Of a stretch of 64,000 bases of DNA, positions 55,554-64,000 are shown in pieces. Within the stretch, counting starts at the first letter, position 1, and every line of letters begins with the position of its first letter. The notes below the pieces were generated by a model. That model had not been told where the DNA came from and searched no databases. It saw only the letters and a program-made list of their open reading frames with translations. The position numbers and the translations under genes are program-made. This stretch comes from Photobacterium atrarenae (GTDB taxonomy: Bacteria > Pseudomonadota > Gammaproteobacteria > Enterobacterales > Vibrionaceae). The stretch spans positions 2,294,902-2,358,901 of the forward strand of contig NZ_CP101508.1 in the NCBI RefSeq assembly GCF_024380015.1. Direction: 5' to 3'.

Positions 55554-57407
55554 ATGGTCACCAGCGGTAACAATTATAAAGACAAAGTGTCCCAGCTGAT
55601 CAGCTGGGGGCATTGGTTCAGTTTTTTCAATATCATTGCCGCCATGCTCCTTGGCACCCGGTATATTGAACACTCTGAATGGCCGGAAACCATGCTCGGA
55701 CAACTCTATCTCGGCCTGAGCTGGGTGGGTCATTTCGGGTTTCTGGTCTTTGGCTTTTACATTCTGATCCTGTTTCCAGCCAGCTTTCTGATCCCCTCTC
55801 AGCGCCTGATGCGGCTGTTCGCCGTTCTGTTTGGCACGGTCGGCCTGACGGCCCTGCTGCTCGATACGCATGCTTACGAAACCTTGGACTTGCACCTGAG
55901 CCCGCTGGTGTGGGATCTGCTGCTGAGCGGTGAAAAGACAGAGCTGAATGCCCGCTGGCAGTACCTGTTTATTGCGGTGCCAGTCATTTTCCTGATGCAG
56001 CTGGTCCTGGCAGAGTGGATCTGGCGCAAACTCAGAAAACTCACCCGAAAGCATGTGGGTGTCCCGATTGCCATGGTGTTCGGCTTTTGCTTCCTGAGCA
56101 GCCATCTGATCTATATCTGGGCCGATGCCAACCTCTATCGTCCGGTCACGGCGCAGCGTTCCAACTTCCCGCTCTCCTACCCGATGACGGCAAAAACCTT
56201 CATGGAGAAACATGGATGGCTTGATCGGCAGGAATATTCCCGCCGCGAGGCCGCACAGGGGATCGAGGAGAGTGAGCATATTCGCTACCCGATGGCCAAA
56301 CTCAAATTTAACGATTTGGGCAGCCGACAAAATGTCCTGTTGATCATGGTTGATAGTTTGCGCAGCGATATGGTCAACCCCGAAACCATGCCTTACCTGG
56401 ATGCTTTTGCCCGTCAGAACCTGAATTTCAGCAACCATTACAGTGCTGATAACAATAATGACGGCGGCGTGTTTGGCCTGTTTTACGGCCTGCCTGGGGG
56501 GTATATCAACAGTATTCGCTCTGAGCGAACCTCACCGGTACTGCTCGATACCCTGCAAAAGCGAAACTACCAGTTTGGCCTGTTCAGCGGAGATGACTTC
56601 GAAGAGTCGATTTATCCCGATGCAATTTTCAGCAACCAGCTGATGCCGGACAATGCAACAGAGCACCAGAATGACGAGCAAGCCATTGCCGCCTGGAAAA
56701 CCTGGCTGAAACAACAGAAAAGCAATCGGCCGTGGTTCAGCTATATCGAACTGGATTCCGTGGAAAGCTTTGAGGAAGGGGGCGACTATATTCCGCAGTT
56801 TACTCCATCACTCGGCAGCTCACAGCTCAATCCGGCAGAAGTGGATACCAACCTGTTGCTGAAAAACAGTTATCGCAATGCGGCATACCACATTGATGAG
56901 CTGCTGATGGATATCTTCGCCCAATTGGTTGAGCAGAACGCGCTGGATAACACGATCGTGATTGTCACTGCCAATCATGGTAGTGAGTTTAACGAAACCG
57001 GCAGCAATACCTGGGGCGCGGGCAGTAACTACAGCCAGTACCAGCTGAAAGTGCCAATGATTATTCATTGGCCGGGGATGGTTCCGGGCCACATTACCCG
57101 GGCCACCAGCCATCTGGATCTGGTCCCGACGCTGATGGAGTCGCTGCTGAGCACCACAACCCCATCCAACCAGTACAGCAGCGGGGTTAACCTGTTTGAT
57201 CAGGGAGCCAGCCGGCGCTGGGTGATTGCCGGGGATGGCAGAAACATTGTCGTGCTGCAGAAAAACATCACCACGGTTGTGGACAAATACGGCAATTACC
57301 GGGTTTATAATCAGGACTATCAGCTGCAAAGCGAAGGGAAGCCCAAGCTCTCAACCCTGATGCAAGTCATGCACGAGCTCAAACGCTTCTACCAGCCTGA
57401 ATCCTGA
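55554..57407 (+). CDS. yejM: Inner-membrane LPS regulator YejM (PbgA/LapC)
   Basis: A 617-residue protein: five N-terminal membrane helices (to about residue 200) and a periplasmic sulfatase-like domain starting at NVLLIMVDSLRSDMV, with HYSADNNNDGGVFGLFYGLP and VTANHGSEFNETGSN. In E. coli YejM senses periplasmic LPS and controls LpxC turnover through LapB; the sulfatase fold there lacks known hydrolase activity on lipids, though phosphatase activity has been reported. GGGAA precedes the ATG. Essential in E. coli. Confidence 0.93.
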   Translation: MVTSGNNYKDKVSQLISWGHWFSFFNIIAAMLLGTRYIEHSEWPETMLGQLYLGLSWVGHFGFLVFGFYILILFPASFLIPSQRLMRLFAVLFGTVGLTALLLDTHAYETLDLHLSPLVWDLLLSGEKTELNARWQYLFIAVPVIFLMQLVLAEWIWRKLRKLTRKHVGVPIAMVFGFCFLSSHLIYIWADANLYRPVTAQRSNFPLSYPMTAKTFMEKHGWLDRQEYSRREAAQGIEESEHIRYPMAKLKFNDLGSRQNVLLIMVDSLRSDMVNPETMPYLDAFARQNLNFSNHYSADNNNDGGVFGLFYGLPGGYINSIRSERTSPVLLDTLQKRNYQFGLFSGDDFEESIYPDAIFSNQLMPDNATEHQNDEQAIAAWKTWLKQQKSNRPWFSYIELDSVESFEEGGDYIPQFTPSLGSSQLNPAEVDTNLLLKNSYRNAAYHIDELLMDIFAQLVEQNALDNTIVIVTANHGSEFNETGSNTWGAGSNYSQYQLKVPMIIHWPGMVPGHITRATSHLDLVPTLMESLLSTTTPSNQYSSGVNLFDQGASRRWVIAGDGRNIVVLQKNITTVVDKYGNYRVYNQDYQLQSEGKPKLSTLMQVMHELKRFYQPES

Positions 57408-57415
57408 TCCTCCCG

Positions 57416-57443
57416 AAGGCAACCGCAAGGTTGCCTTTGTTTT
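57416..57443 (+). terminator. Terminator of yejLM
   Basis: The stem AAGGCAACC/GGTTGCCTT (57416-57424 and 57429-57437) with a GCAA tetraloop, then TGTTTT. Confidence 0.88.
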
Positions 57444-57450
57444 ATCCGTC

Positions 57451-57726
57451 TTAAAAGTAATCGGTGTTATCGGCATAACATTGCTCAAAGCCATCCTGCC
57501 AGCCATGCGCATACTTGGGATCAGACGCCAGTCGTTCGGGATCCTGGCGAAACCCGTCCAGATAGGTTGTCGCTTCCAGCTTTCGACTGCTGCAACCATC
57601 CTGATAACCATCGAGATAATTGCGGGTAAACCCCAGTTCCATCAAACGCTCATGCCGGGTTTCAGCACAGCTGACCAGCAGCATCGCGAGGATAAACCAC
57701 CCACCGCGATATACGGTTCCCCCCAT
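57451..57726 (-). CDS. Small lipoprotein, 91 residues
   Basis: The N-terminal hydrophobic stretch ends in lipobox LLVSC (cysteine near residue 20), so it should be acylated. The mature part contains two similar short units, YLDGYQDGCSS and YAHGWQDGFEQC, each with a cysteine nearby, which suggests a disulfide. GGAGG lies 5 nt before ATG 57726. The family was not recognised. Confidence 0.7.
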   Translation of the reverse strand: MGGTVYRGGWFILAMLLVSCAETRHERLMELGFTRNYLDGYQDGCSSRKLEATTYLDGFRQDPERLASDPKYAHGWQDGFEQCYADNTDYF

Positions 57727-57896
57727 TTCAGCCTCCGATGATCACAAAATTCCACCACATAAAATTAGCCCTATCCACACGACCATCCTGTCTTACTTGT
57801 GACACTTTCCGCCGATCCCTCCAACATCAGAGTCAGGATCCCTGTGGCACGACTTGCTATACTGGGAGCCCCAATGAAACACAACGAATCAATGCG

Positions 57897-58592
57897 ATGA
57901 CCAAACATGTTCTCATTACCGGTGCCAACCGCGGCGTCGGACTGGCGCTGGTTGATACCTACCTGTCGGATGGCTGGCAAGTCTATGCCTGCTGCCGGCA
58001 ACCCGCACAGGCCAGTGCGCTACAACAGCGCCAGCAACAGCATCCGGCCCTCACCCTGCTGGCGCTGGATGTGACCGATCACGCCGCCATTGCCGCGCTC
58101 AGTCAGCAATTGGCCGATATCTCGCTGGATTTACTCATCAACAATGCTGGCTACTATGGTCCGAAAGGGTACGGGTTCGGGCATACCGATGCCGCAGAAT
58201 GGCGCAAAGTACTGGAGGTCAACACCATTGCGCCGCTGAAACTGGCCGAAGCGTTCTATCCTCAGCTCAGTCGGCAGCACCCCGGAAGTATTGCTTGCCT
58301 GTCCTCGAAAGTCGGCAGCATGACGGAAAACACCAGTGGCGGCGGCTATATCTACCGCTCGTCAAAAGCGGCGCTCAATTCAGTGGTCAAAAGCCTCTCC
58401 AACGACTTGCTGCCGCAAGGGATCAAGACGGTTGCGCTGCATCCCGGCTGGGTGCAGACAGAAATGGGTGGGCCGAATGCACTGATCTCCACGCAAACAG
58501 CCGCCACCGGGCTCAAGCAAGTGCTCGATCACCTAAATGAAAGTCAATCCGGCACCTTTCTCGACTATCAGGGCAACGTCATTCCCTGGTGA
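57897..58592 (+). CDS. Short-chain dehydrogenase/reductase
   Basis: A 231-residue classical SDR: cofactor loop TGANRGVGLAL, NNAG (LINNAGYY), catalytic serine region ACLSSKVGSM and YRSSKAA carrying the Tyr-x-x-x-Lys pair. The substrate is unknown; sequences of this kind are often called C-factor-like. ATG 57897 starts the domain. A TATACT -10-like box is at 57858-57863. The frame is open further upstream but without a site. Confidence 0.82.
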   Translation: MTKHVLITGANRGVGLALVDTYLSDGWQVYACCRQPAQASALQQRQQQHPALTLLALDVTDHAAIAALSQQLADISLDLLINNAGYYGPKGYGFGHTDAAEWRKVLEVNTIAPLKLAEAFYPQLSRQHPGSIACLSSKVGSMTENTSGGGYIYRSSKAALNSVVKSLSNDLLPQGIKTVALHPGWVQTEMGGPNALISTQTAATGLKQVLDHLNESQSGTFLDYQGNVIPW

Positions 58593-58780
58593 TCACGAAC
58601 ATGCCAGCCCCGTGCCTGAATTTGACGCAACTGATTGAAAATTCAGTTATTCGGTGTGTATTGAGTCGCAAATCGGCGAACCCGTTCAGCCATAAAGCCA
58701 AATTCAAAAGCGATCAACTGGCTTTCTGTCATCAAATGACAACAATAGGAGGTGAATGTTTTTTAACCGGATAACCAGCC

Positions 58781-60385
58781 TTGACCACGCAAAAGCGGCT
58801 CGACAGTTTTTACCAGCGACTTCTGACCCAGTGGGGTAAAGCCCACGGGTTTCGTCCGCTTTGTGAACTCACGTGCCGCAACCTCAGCAACAGCTTTGGC
58901 GCAACTCAGGCAAGGTTAACCATCGCAGCTTCATCCGGCTGGCAATTGCTGCTTAAAATGGATGACAGCGGGATTCACTACCAGTTTCCGCCCAAGCCAC
59001 TCAACAACAGTAAGCAGCTCCAGTCCACCCGCGCACTCAGGCGCTCACTCGAACAGCAAGGACAACTGATTCGCCTGACTTTACCGCTGGAACGACGGGG
59101 TGAAGTCATCGGTCTATTCACAATCGATTTTCCCGAACAGCCGCTGCCGAGCAGTCAGGAATTTTCAGTGCTTGCCACCTTGCTTGCCGCAGAAATTGAC
59201 AGCGGACAGCTCAGTGAAAATATTCAGCGTGAGCACCACAGCCGAAAATCAGCAGAAAAAGAGCTGGAGATCAGCCAACAAGAGACACAGCAGTTGCAAG
59301 AACAACTCCAGGCACTGCATGATATTTCATTCAAGCTTTGGCGGGCTTCATCCAAAGACGATATGTTATTTACCGCTGTTGATGAAGGAAAAAAACGACT
59401 CCATGTCGACCGGATGGCCATCTTTCTGTTTAGGGGTGAGAACCGGATGCAGGGCACCTACGGGACAGATATTCATGGCAATACCGTCAATGAACATTAC
59501 TTTGAGCGTGAGATCCCGGATTTATGGTTTACCCAACTCACCCAGGATCGCACCAAGAGTGAATATCTGGCCATTGAAAACAACACCCCCCTGTATCACG
59601 ACCTGAAACAGGTCGGCTTTGGCTGGAGTGGCTTTATTTCACTGTGGGATGGCGATACGCCGATCGGCTGGATTGCGTGTGATAATTTGCTCACCGGCAT
59701 GCCGCTGCGAAGCTATCATCAACAGATCTTAAAGCAGTTTGGCTTTATTGTTTCACAGCACCTGGTCAGACGCCAGGCTGAAGAAAAACTCTTGAACCTC
59801 AACAAAGAGCTTGAGCGCCGGGTTTGTGAACGCACCGCCGAACTGGAGCGAGTCAACCGAAAGCTCAAGGCCATCTCCCGGCTCGATCCGCTGACCTCGG
59901 TCTACAATCGCCGGGTGTTTGACGAAAAGCTCAATGAAGAATGGCGACGTGCCGAACGTCATCAGCTTCCTCTATCCTTACTGATTGTCGATGTCGACCA
60001 TTTCAAGGCTTACAACGACAGCTATGGCCATGCTGCCGGAGATCAGTGCCTGAAAATCATCGCCAATACCCTAGCCGGGCTGGAAAATCGAGCCGGAGCC
60101 CTCTTTGCCCGCTACGGCGGAGAAGAATTTGTCCTGCTCCTACCTGGCCAGGATCAGAGTGCCGCTCGTTATACGGCTAACCGGGCAATTGAAGCCATTC
60201 AGAATCTGCAATTACCCCGGACCGATATTCGACAGGAAGGCCCACAGATCGTCACCGTCAGTATCGGGCTCAGTACCCTGATCCCAACCCAGGAAACTGC
60301 ACCGGAGTCTCTCTTTAAACAGGCCGATATTGCACTATATGAAGCAAAATCCTCCGGGCGAAACCAGGCCATCGCATATAGTTAA
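58781..60385 (+). CDS. Diguanylate cyclase with GAF-type sensor (GGDEF domain)
   Basis: A 534-residue cytoplasmic protein: two GAF-like regions (about residues 25-145 and 180-330, the second with LYHDLKQVGFGWSGFISLWDGDTPIGW), a coiled coil (LNKELERRVCERTAELERVNRKLKAISRL) and a C-terminal GGDEF domain with LDPLTSVYNRRVFDE and the active-site signature RYGGEEF. It should make cyclic di-GMP. The inhibitory site reads RAGA instead of RxxD, so product feedback is probably lost. The frame has only a TTG at 58781 before residue 60; its ribosome-binding site is unclear (see findings). It is convergent with topB, with 21 bp between the stops. Confidence 0.85.
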   Translation: MTTQKRLDSFYQRLLTQWGKAHGFRPLCELTCRNLSNSFGATQARLTIAASSGWQLLLKMDDSGIHYQFPPKPLNNSKQLQSTRALRRSLEQQGQLIRLTLPLERRGEVIGLFTIDFPEQPLPSSQEFSVLATLLAAEIDSGQLSENIQREHHSRKSAEKELEISQQETQQLQEQLQALHDISFKLWRASSKDDMLFTAVDEGKKRLHVDRMAIFLFRGENRMQGTYGTDIHGNTVNEHYFEREIPDLWFTQLTQDRTKSEYLAIENNTPLYHDLKQVGFGWSGFISLWDGDTPIGWIACDNLLTGMPLRSYHQQILKQFGFIVSQHLVRRQAEEKLLNLNKELERRVCERTAELERVNRKLKAISRLDPLTSVYNRRVFDEKLNEEWRRAERHQLPLSLLIVDVDHFKAYNDSYGHAAGDQCLKIIANTLAGLENRAGALFARYGGEEFVLLLPGQDQSAARYTANRAIEAIQNLQLPRTDIRQEGPQIVTVSIGLSTLIPTQETAPESLFKQADIALYEAKSSGRNQAIAYS

Positions 60386-60406
60386 CCATCATGACATCCG
60401 CCCCGT

Positions 60407-62392
60407 TCACGAAGCTGACTTGGATCTCCGCGAACCACCCCGGCCGGCAGATTTGGCCGGTGCTTTCTTCTTCCCGCCCCCTTTGCTAAAGCGTCTTTTG
60501 CTCCCGCCTTTGGCCGGCGCGGGAGATTTCAGCTCACGCAAACTTGGCGGCACCTCACTGACCCGGACTTGCGCCATCATTTGCTGCAACCTGTCCTGAA
60601 GGGCGGTCATAAATGGCTGGTACGCACATTTCTTGTCGGCCATATCCTGCAACTGGTGCTCCCAGTGCGCCGTCATGTCCGGATACGTCGCCTCATCCGG
60701 CAGGGCATAGATCAGCCCCCGCCCCGCTTCAGTGGCATGAATACTCTTGCCCTGACGAACCAGCAACTGGCGCTTAAACAGAATATCCAGAATACCGGCC
60801 CGGGTTGCTTCCGTCCCCAAGCCGTCTGTGTCACGTAATATTTTCTTCAGTGACGGATCCGATACAAACCGGGCTATTCCGGTCATGGCCTGCAGCAGTG
60901 TTGCCTCCGTAAAGGGTTTGGGCGGTTCCGTCATCTTGTCTTTAATCTCCCCCTCCCGACAAGTCAGCACCGTCCCTTGTTCTAACGGCGGCACTTTCTC
61001 CGCCAGTGCCTGATCGTCCTCGGCATCCTCTCGGCCCAGCAGTGCCCGCCATCCGGCACTTTTCAGTTGCCGTCCCTTGGCAACAAACCCCCCACCGGCA
61101 ATCGCAAACACCAGCTTGGCTTCACTGTAGACCGCTGCCGGATAAAACTGCATCAGGTACTGGCGGGCAATCAGCTGATAAATATCCTGCTCACGACTGC
61201 TCAGCGCCGCGCTGTTGAGCGTTTTCGGGGTTGGAATAATGGCATGATGGGCATCAACTTTTTTGTCATTCCAGGCTTTGGATTTGAGCGAGGTATCAGC
61301 ACCAGCCACTGCGTCAGCCATTTTCGGCGCTGTGTTGGCAATCGCCTGACAAACTTCCCCCGCCTGAGAAAAATGCTCTTTGGGCAAATAACGACAATCC
61401 GAACGGGGATAGGTGATCGCCTTGTGTTTTTCATACAACGACTGGCAAGTTGCCAACACATCCGCGGCGCTCATGCCAAACCGCTTCGCCGCATCAATCT
61501 GCAATGCCGAGAGCGAATACGGCAACGGCGCCGACTGGCGGGACTCTTTCCGCTCCGCTTCCGTCACCTTTGCCGGCTGGCCCTGGATCCGGCTGACCAC
61601 ATTCTCGCACAGCTTGCGATTCAGCACCCGCCCGTCTTCATCCTGCCAGGGTTTACAAGCCTCACTCGGCTGCCAGCGCGCCCGAATGTCACTGCCCTGA
61701 TACGGGATCAGTGCCGTCACTTCGTAATAGGGTTTGGGGACAAAGTTGGCGATCTCATCATCTCGCCGGGTGACCAGGCCAAGCACCGGCGTTTGCACCC
61801 GCCCGACCGACAGCACGCCACGATAGCCGCCTTTTTGACCCAGCAGCGTATAGGCACGGGTCATGTTCATGCCATAGAGCCAGTCAGCACGGGAACGTGC
61901 CAGCGCCGAAACCGACAAGGGAATAAAGTCCCGGTTATCGCGCATTTTCCCCAGCGCCCGCTTGACTGCTGCCGGGTTAAGATCTGAGATCAGCAACCGT
62001 TTCATGCCGGCTTTTTTCGCCGCCGACAGTTTAACATGGTCGATCACTTCATCCACCAGCAGCTGGCCTTCCCGGTCCGGGTCTCCGGCATGGACCACTT
62101 CACTGGCTTGCTTCACCAGCTTACGCACCACGCTGAGCTGCTGTCGGGCCGATTTCCTCGGCGTCAGCTGCCATTGCTGCGGCAGAATCGGCAAATCCGC
62201 CAGATTCCATTTCTTGTATTTTTCGTCGTAGGCATCCGGCTCGACCTGTTCCAGGAGATGACCAATACACCAGGTCACGATGTCACCATTGCCGACTTCG
62301 ATATATCCGTTATTGTTTTTATGCGGGCGTGGTAATACCGCCGCAATGGCGCGGCCAAGGCTTGGTTTTTCAGCAATATAAAGGCGAGTCAT
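60407..62392 (-). CDS. topB: DNA topoisomerase III
   Basis: A 661-residue type IA topoisomerase (E. coli 653). The TOPRIM domain opens MTRLYIAEKPSLGRAIA and has the acidic triad DPDREGQLL. The active-site tyrosine is in AITYPRSDCRYLP (near residue 330). RFVSDPSLKKILRDTDGLGT and the basic tail (GGSKRRFSKGGGKKKAPAKS) follow. It decatenates DNA by single-strand passage. It has the TopB family body and no zinc-finger region. Confidence 0.95.
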   Translation of the reverse strand: MTRLYIAEKPSLGRAIAAVLPRPHKNNNGYIEVGNGDIVTWCIGHLLEQVEPDAYDEKYKKWNLADLPILPQQWQLTPRKSARQQLSVVRKLVKQASEVVHAGDPDREGQLLVDEVIDHVKLSAAKKAGMKRLLISDLNPAAVKRALGKMRDNRDFIPLSVSALARSRADWLYGMNMTRAYTLLGQKGGYRGVLSVGRVQTPVLGLVTRRDDEIANFVPKPYYEVTALIPYQGSDIRARWQPSEACKPWQDEDGRVLNRKLCENVVSRIQGQPAKVTEAERKESRQSAPLPYSLSALQIDAAKRFGMSAADVLATCQSLYEKHKAITYPRSDCRYLPKEHFSQAGEVCQAIANTAPKMADAVAGADTSLKSKAWNDKKVDAHHAIIPTPKTLNSAALSSREQDIYQLIARQYLMQFYPAAVYSEAKLVFAIAGGGFVAKGRQLKSAGWRALLGREDAEDDQALAEKVPPLEQGTVLTCREGEIKDKMTEPPKPFTEATLLQAMTGIARFVSDPSLKKILRDTDGLGTEATRAGILDILFKRQLLVRQGKSIHATEAGRGLIYALPDEATYPDMTAHWEHQLQDMADKKCAYQPFMTALQDRLQQMMAQVRVSEVPPSLRELKSPAPAKGGSKRRFSKGGGKKKAPAKSAGRGGSRRSKSAS

Positions 62393-62493
62393 GGAAATAG
62401 TCGGTTGATTTGCTCTGACCTGAACTATAGAGAAAACCGGATTTCATCACAAGAAAACACTGGATATAAACACAGATATCCGTACCGACAAAG

Positions 62494-62524
62494 AAAAGGG
62501 GAAACAGCCTGAAACTGCTTCCCC
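62494..62524 (-). terminator. Terminator of the nitroreductase gene
   Basis: The stem GGGGAAACAG/CTGCTTCCCC (62498-62507 and 62515-62524, one mismatch) is followed on the minus strand by TTTTC. Confidence 0.8.
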
Positions 62525-62556
62525 TGATACTGTCGCCGGATGACTGATTATTTCGC

Positions 62557-63105
62557 TTACAGGTACTCAACGAAGTCATTCAGTTCACGATCGGCCACCT
62601 TGGCTTCCCGACACCCCGGTGTGCCGATATAGAGGAACCCGACGATCATGTCATCGCCGCTTACGCCCAGCGCTTCGCGAACCACTGGATGATACGCCCA
62701 TTTACCGGTGCGCCAGAAACCAGAGAACCCCTGCGCAACCGCCGCCATCTGCATCGCCTGCGCCGCACAACCGGCAGACAGGTGCTGCTCAATCACTGGC
62801 ACTTTGTCATGCTCAGTTACCTTGGCAACCACAGTGATCACCATCGGTGCCCGGAACGGGGCTTTGCTGGCTTTTTCAATGACCGCAGCTTCCGCGCCAT
62901 CCGCTTTCGCCGCCTCAACCAGAATATCGGCCAGCTTTTGCAGCCCTTCCCCTTGCGAGACAATAAAACGCCAGGGAGTCAGCGCCGCATGATCCGGCGC
63001 ACGCAAACCAGCGCGGAAAATGTTATCCAGCGCTTCACCCTGCGGGGCCGGCTCCATCAGCTTAGGCAATGAGCGACGGTTTAACAGTAACGAGAGAGCA
63101 TCCAT
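62557..63105 (-). CDS. ydjA: Nitroreductase family protein YdjA
   Basis: A 182-residue FMN-dependent nitroreductase, one of the smallest of its family, as E. coli YdjA (183). It opens MDALSLLLNRRSLPKLMEPA, with APDHAALTPWRFIV and GFSGFWRTGKWAYHPVVREALG. FMN binding and NAD(P)H use are expected; the natural substrate is unknown. ATG 63105 has CAAGGTA before it. It ends at its own terminator. Confidence 0.9.
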   Translation of the reverse strand: MDALSLLLNRRSLPKLMEPAPQGEALDNIFRAGLRAPDHAALTPWRFIVSQGEGLQKLADILVEAAKADGAEAAVIEKASKAPFRAPMVITVVAKVTEHDKVPVIEQHLSAGCAAQAMQMAAVAQGFSGFWRTGKWAYHPVVREALGVSGDDMIVGFLYIGTPGCREAKVADRELNDFVEYL

Positions 63106-63181
63106 AACAATACCTTGTGAAAAATATCTTGATGAAAATAGTTATTGTTCTAACAGTACCATAAAACCGTGCCGAGAAAAC

Positions 63182-63211
63182 CACAGGGGCGCCAAGATCG
63201 GCGCCCCTGTG
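63182..63211 (-). terminator. Terminator of fadH
   Basis: A perfect 12-bp stem CACAGGGGCGCC/GGCGCCCCTGTG (63182-63193 and 63200-63211), then GTTTTC on the minus strand. Confidence 0.85.
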
Positions 63212-63234
63212 TTTCCCAACGATTGCTTTGTTCG

Positions 63235-64000
63235 TTACAACTGAGCGACCAGCTCAACGCCCTGACGGATCACCCGTTTGGCATCCACTTCACCAGCAAC
63301 ATCGGCCCCACCAATCACATGCACCGGGATTTGCATCGCTTGTAACGGCGCAGACAGCTCTTCCACCGAATGCTGGCCGGCACAAATCACGATGTGATCA
63401 ACATCCAGTACGCGCTGCTGTCCTTCCACTGTAATGTGCAGTCCCTGATCATCAATTTTGTCATAACTCACCCCGGCCAACAGCTCCACCCCGCGCTTGG
63501 CCAGCACCCGGCGGTGGATCCAACCGGTCGTTTTACCCGGCCCTTTCCCGACTTTGCCCGGGCGGCGCTGCATCAACCACACCTGGCGCTGACTCACATA
63601 TTCATCATGGGGATAGAGTCCCCCGGCATGATCTATCGTTTTGTCGATCCCCCAGTCTTTGAGCCAGCTATCCAGATCCTGATGCTCCGGCTCGGTTAGC
63701 ATGGTGGCAACATCAACGCCGATCCCACCAGCGCCAATCACCGCCACTTTCTGCCCCAGCGGCACTTTCTCACGGATCAGGGTTTGATAATCGATCACTT
63801 TTTCATGCTCAATCCCCGGGATATCCGGCAGCCGCGGCGCCACCCCAGTGGCGACAATCACTTCGTCATACCCTTTCAGCTCTTGTGCCGTAATGCGCTG
63901 TCCCAGTTTCACATTGACCCCGGTTTGCTCCAGGCGTCGGGTGAAATAACGAATGGTTTCCTGAAACTCTTCTTTACCCGGGATCTGCATCGCCAGATTA
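63235..64000 (-). CDS. fadH: 2,4-dienoyl-CoA reductase (NADPH) FadH, C-terminal part (partial)
   Basis: The frame runs off the right edge. The visible ~255 residues are the FAD/NADPH-binding C-terminal half: NLAMQIPGKEEFQETIRYF, EVIVATGVAPRLPDIPG, the dinucleotide motif VAVIGAGGIGVDVATML and the last block VHVIGGADVAGEVDAKRVI. FadH is an FMN/FAD/[4Fe-4S] enzyme that reduces 2,4-dienoyl-CoA so that unsaturated fatty acids can enter beta-oxidation. The N-terminal TIM barrel lies outside the window. Confidence 0.92.
   Translation of the reverse strand, partial: NLAMQIPGKEEFQETIRYFTRRLEQTGVNVKLGQRITAQELKGYDEVIVATGVAPRLPDIPGIEHEKVIDYQTLIREKVPLGQKVAVIGAGGIGVDVATMLTEPEHQDLDSWLKDWGIDKTIDHAGGLYPHDEYVSQRQVWLMQRRPGKVGKGPGKTTGWIHRRVLAKRGVELLAGVSYDKIDDQGLHITVEGQQRVLDVDHIVICAGQHSVEELSAPLQAMQIPVHVIGGADVAGEVDAKRVIRQGVELVAQL

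Noticed and set aside
58589..58774. 61-codon plus frame overlapping the SDR stop
   Set aside because: GTG start without a site, no family; probably spacer before the GGDEF gene.

Overview
The window looks like ordinary chromosome of a marine gamma-proteobacterium of the Vibrionaceae. The clearest signs are a luxO-luxU quorum-sensing pair with a divergent Qrr-type small RNA next to uvrB, the Na+-motor protein MotY beside RNase T, a fadL-volA pair, an OmpU/OmpL-type porin and two Na+/H+ antiporters. Base composition is near 50% G+C, which fits Photobacterium, Enterovibrio or Grimontia better than low-GC Vibrio, but the genus is inference. Most genes are core genes in familiar operons.

Layout. 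1-2.8 kb: end of norV, then norW (NO reductase) and roxA (ribosomal L16 arginine hydroxylase). 2.9-10.8 kb, minus strand: a chemoreceptor and the oppABCDF oligopeptide importer. 11-14.2 kb: a 58-residue ORF, a porin and an uncharacterised protein. 14.5-16.9 kb, minus: moaACDE under a Moco riboswitch, without moaB. 17-19.2 kb, plus: a small unknown gene, a Lon-N-domain protein and yvcK. 19.1-23.4 kb: luxU, luxO, the Qrr sRNA and uvrB. 24.1-26.5 kb: tRNA-Asn followed by about 120-bp repeats that carry its 3' end, interrupted by a complete 1,889-bp group II intron. 26.7-34 kb: rsxABCDGE, nth and gloA. 34-37.9 kb: Mn-type sodA with a Fur box, small secreted proteins, motY and rnt. 38-45.2 kb: fadL, volA, an antiporter, grxD and sodB. 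45.4-49.6 kb: an RND efflux pair. 49.9-53.2 kb: asd and nhaC. 53.7-58.6 kb: ygbA-like, yejK, yejL, yejM, a small lipoprotein and an SDR. 58.8-64 kb: a GAF-GGDEF protein, topB, a YdjA-type nitroreductase and the 3' part of fadH.

Functional themes. NO and superoxide defence recurs: NorVW and a YgbA-like protein for nitrosative stress, SodA and SodB for superoxide, Grx4 for Fe-S trafficking, and Rsx for SoxR reduction. Iron control is suggested by good Fur-box matches before sodA and upstream of rsxA. LuxU-LuxO-Qrr is the phosphorelay output of quorum sensing. FadL-VolA forms an outer-membrane unit that releases and imports fatty acids.

I found no clear undescribed multi-gene system. The least ordinary locus is the tRNA-Asn repeat array with its group II intron. 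Below that come several unexplained structured non-coding stretches (14.2-14.5, 42.2-42.5 and 51.0-51.8 kb), strong palindromes before fadL, the porin and the RND operon, and the recently amplified 138-bp repeat array in rsxC.
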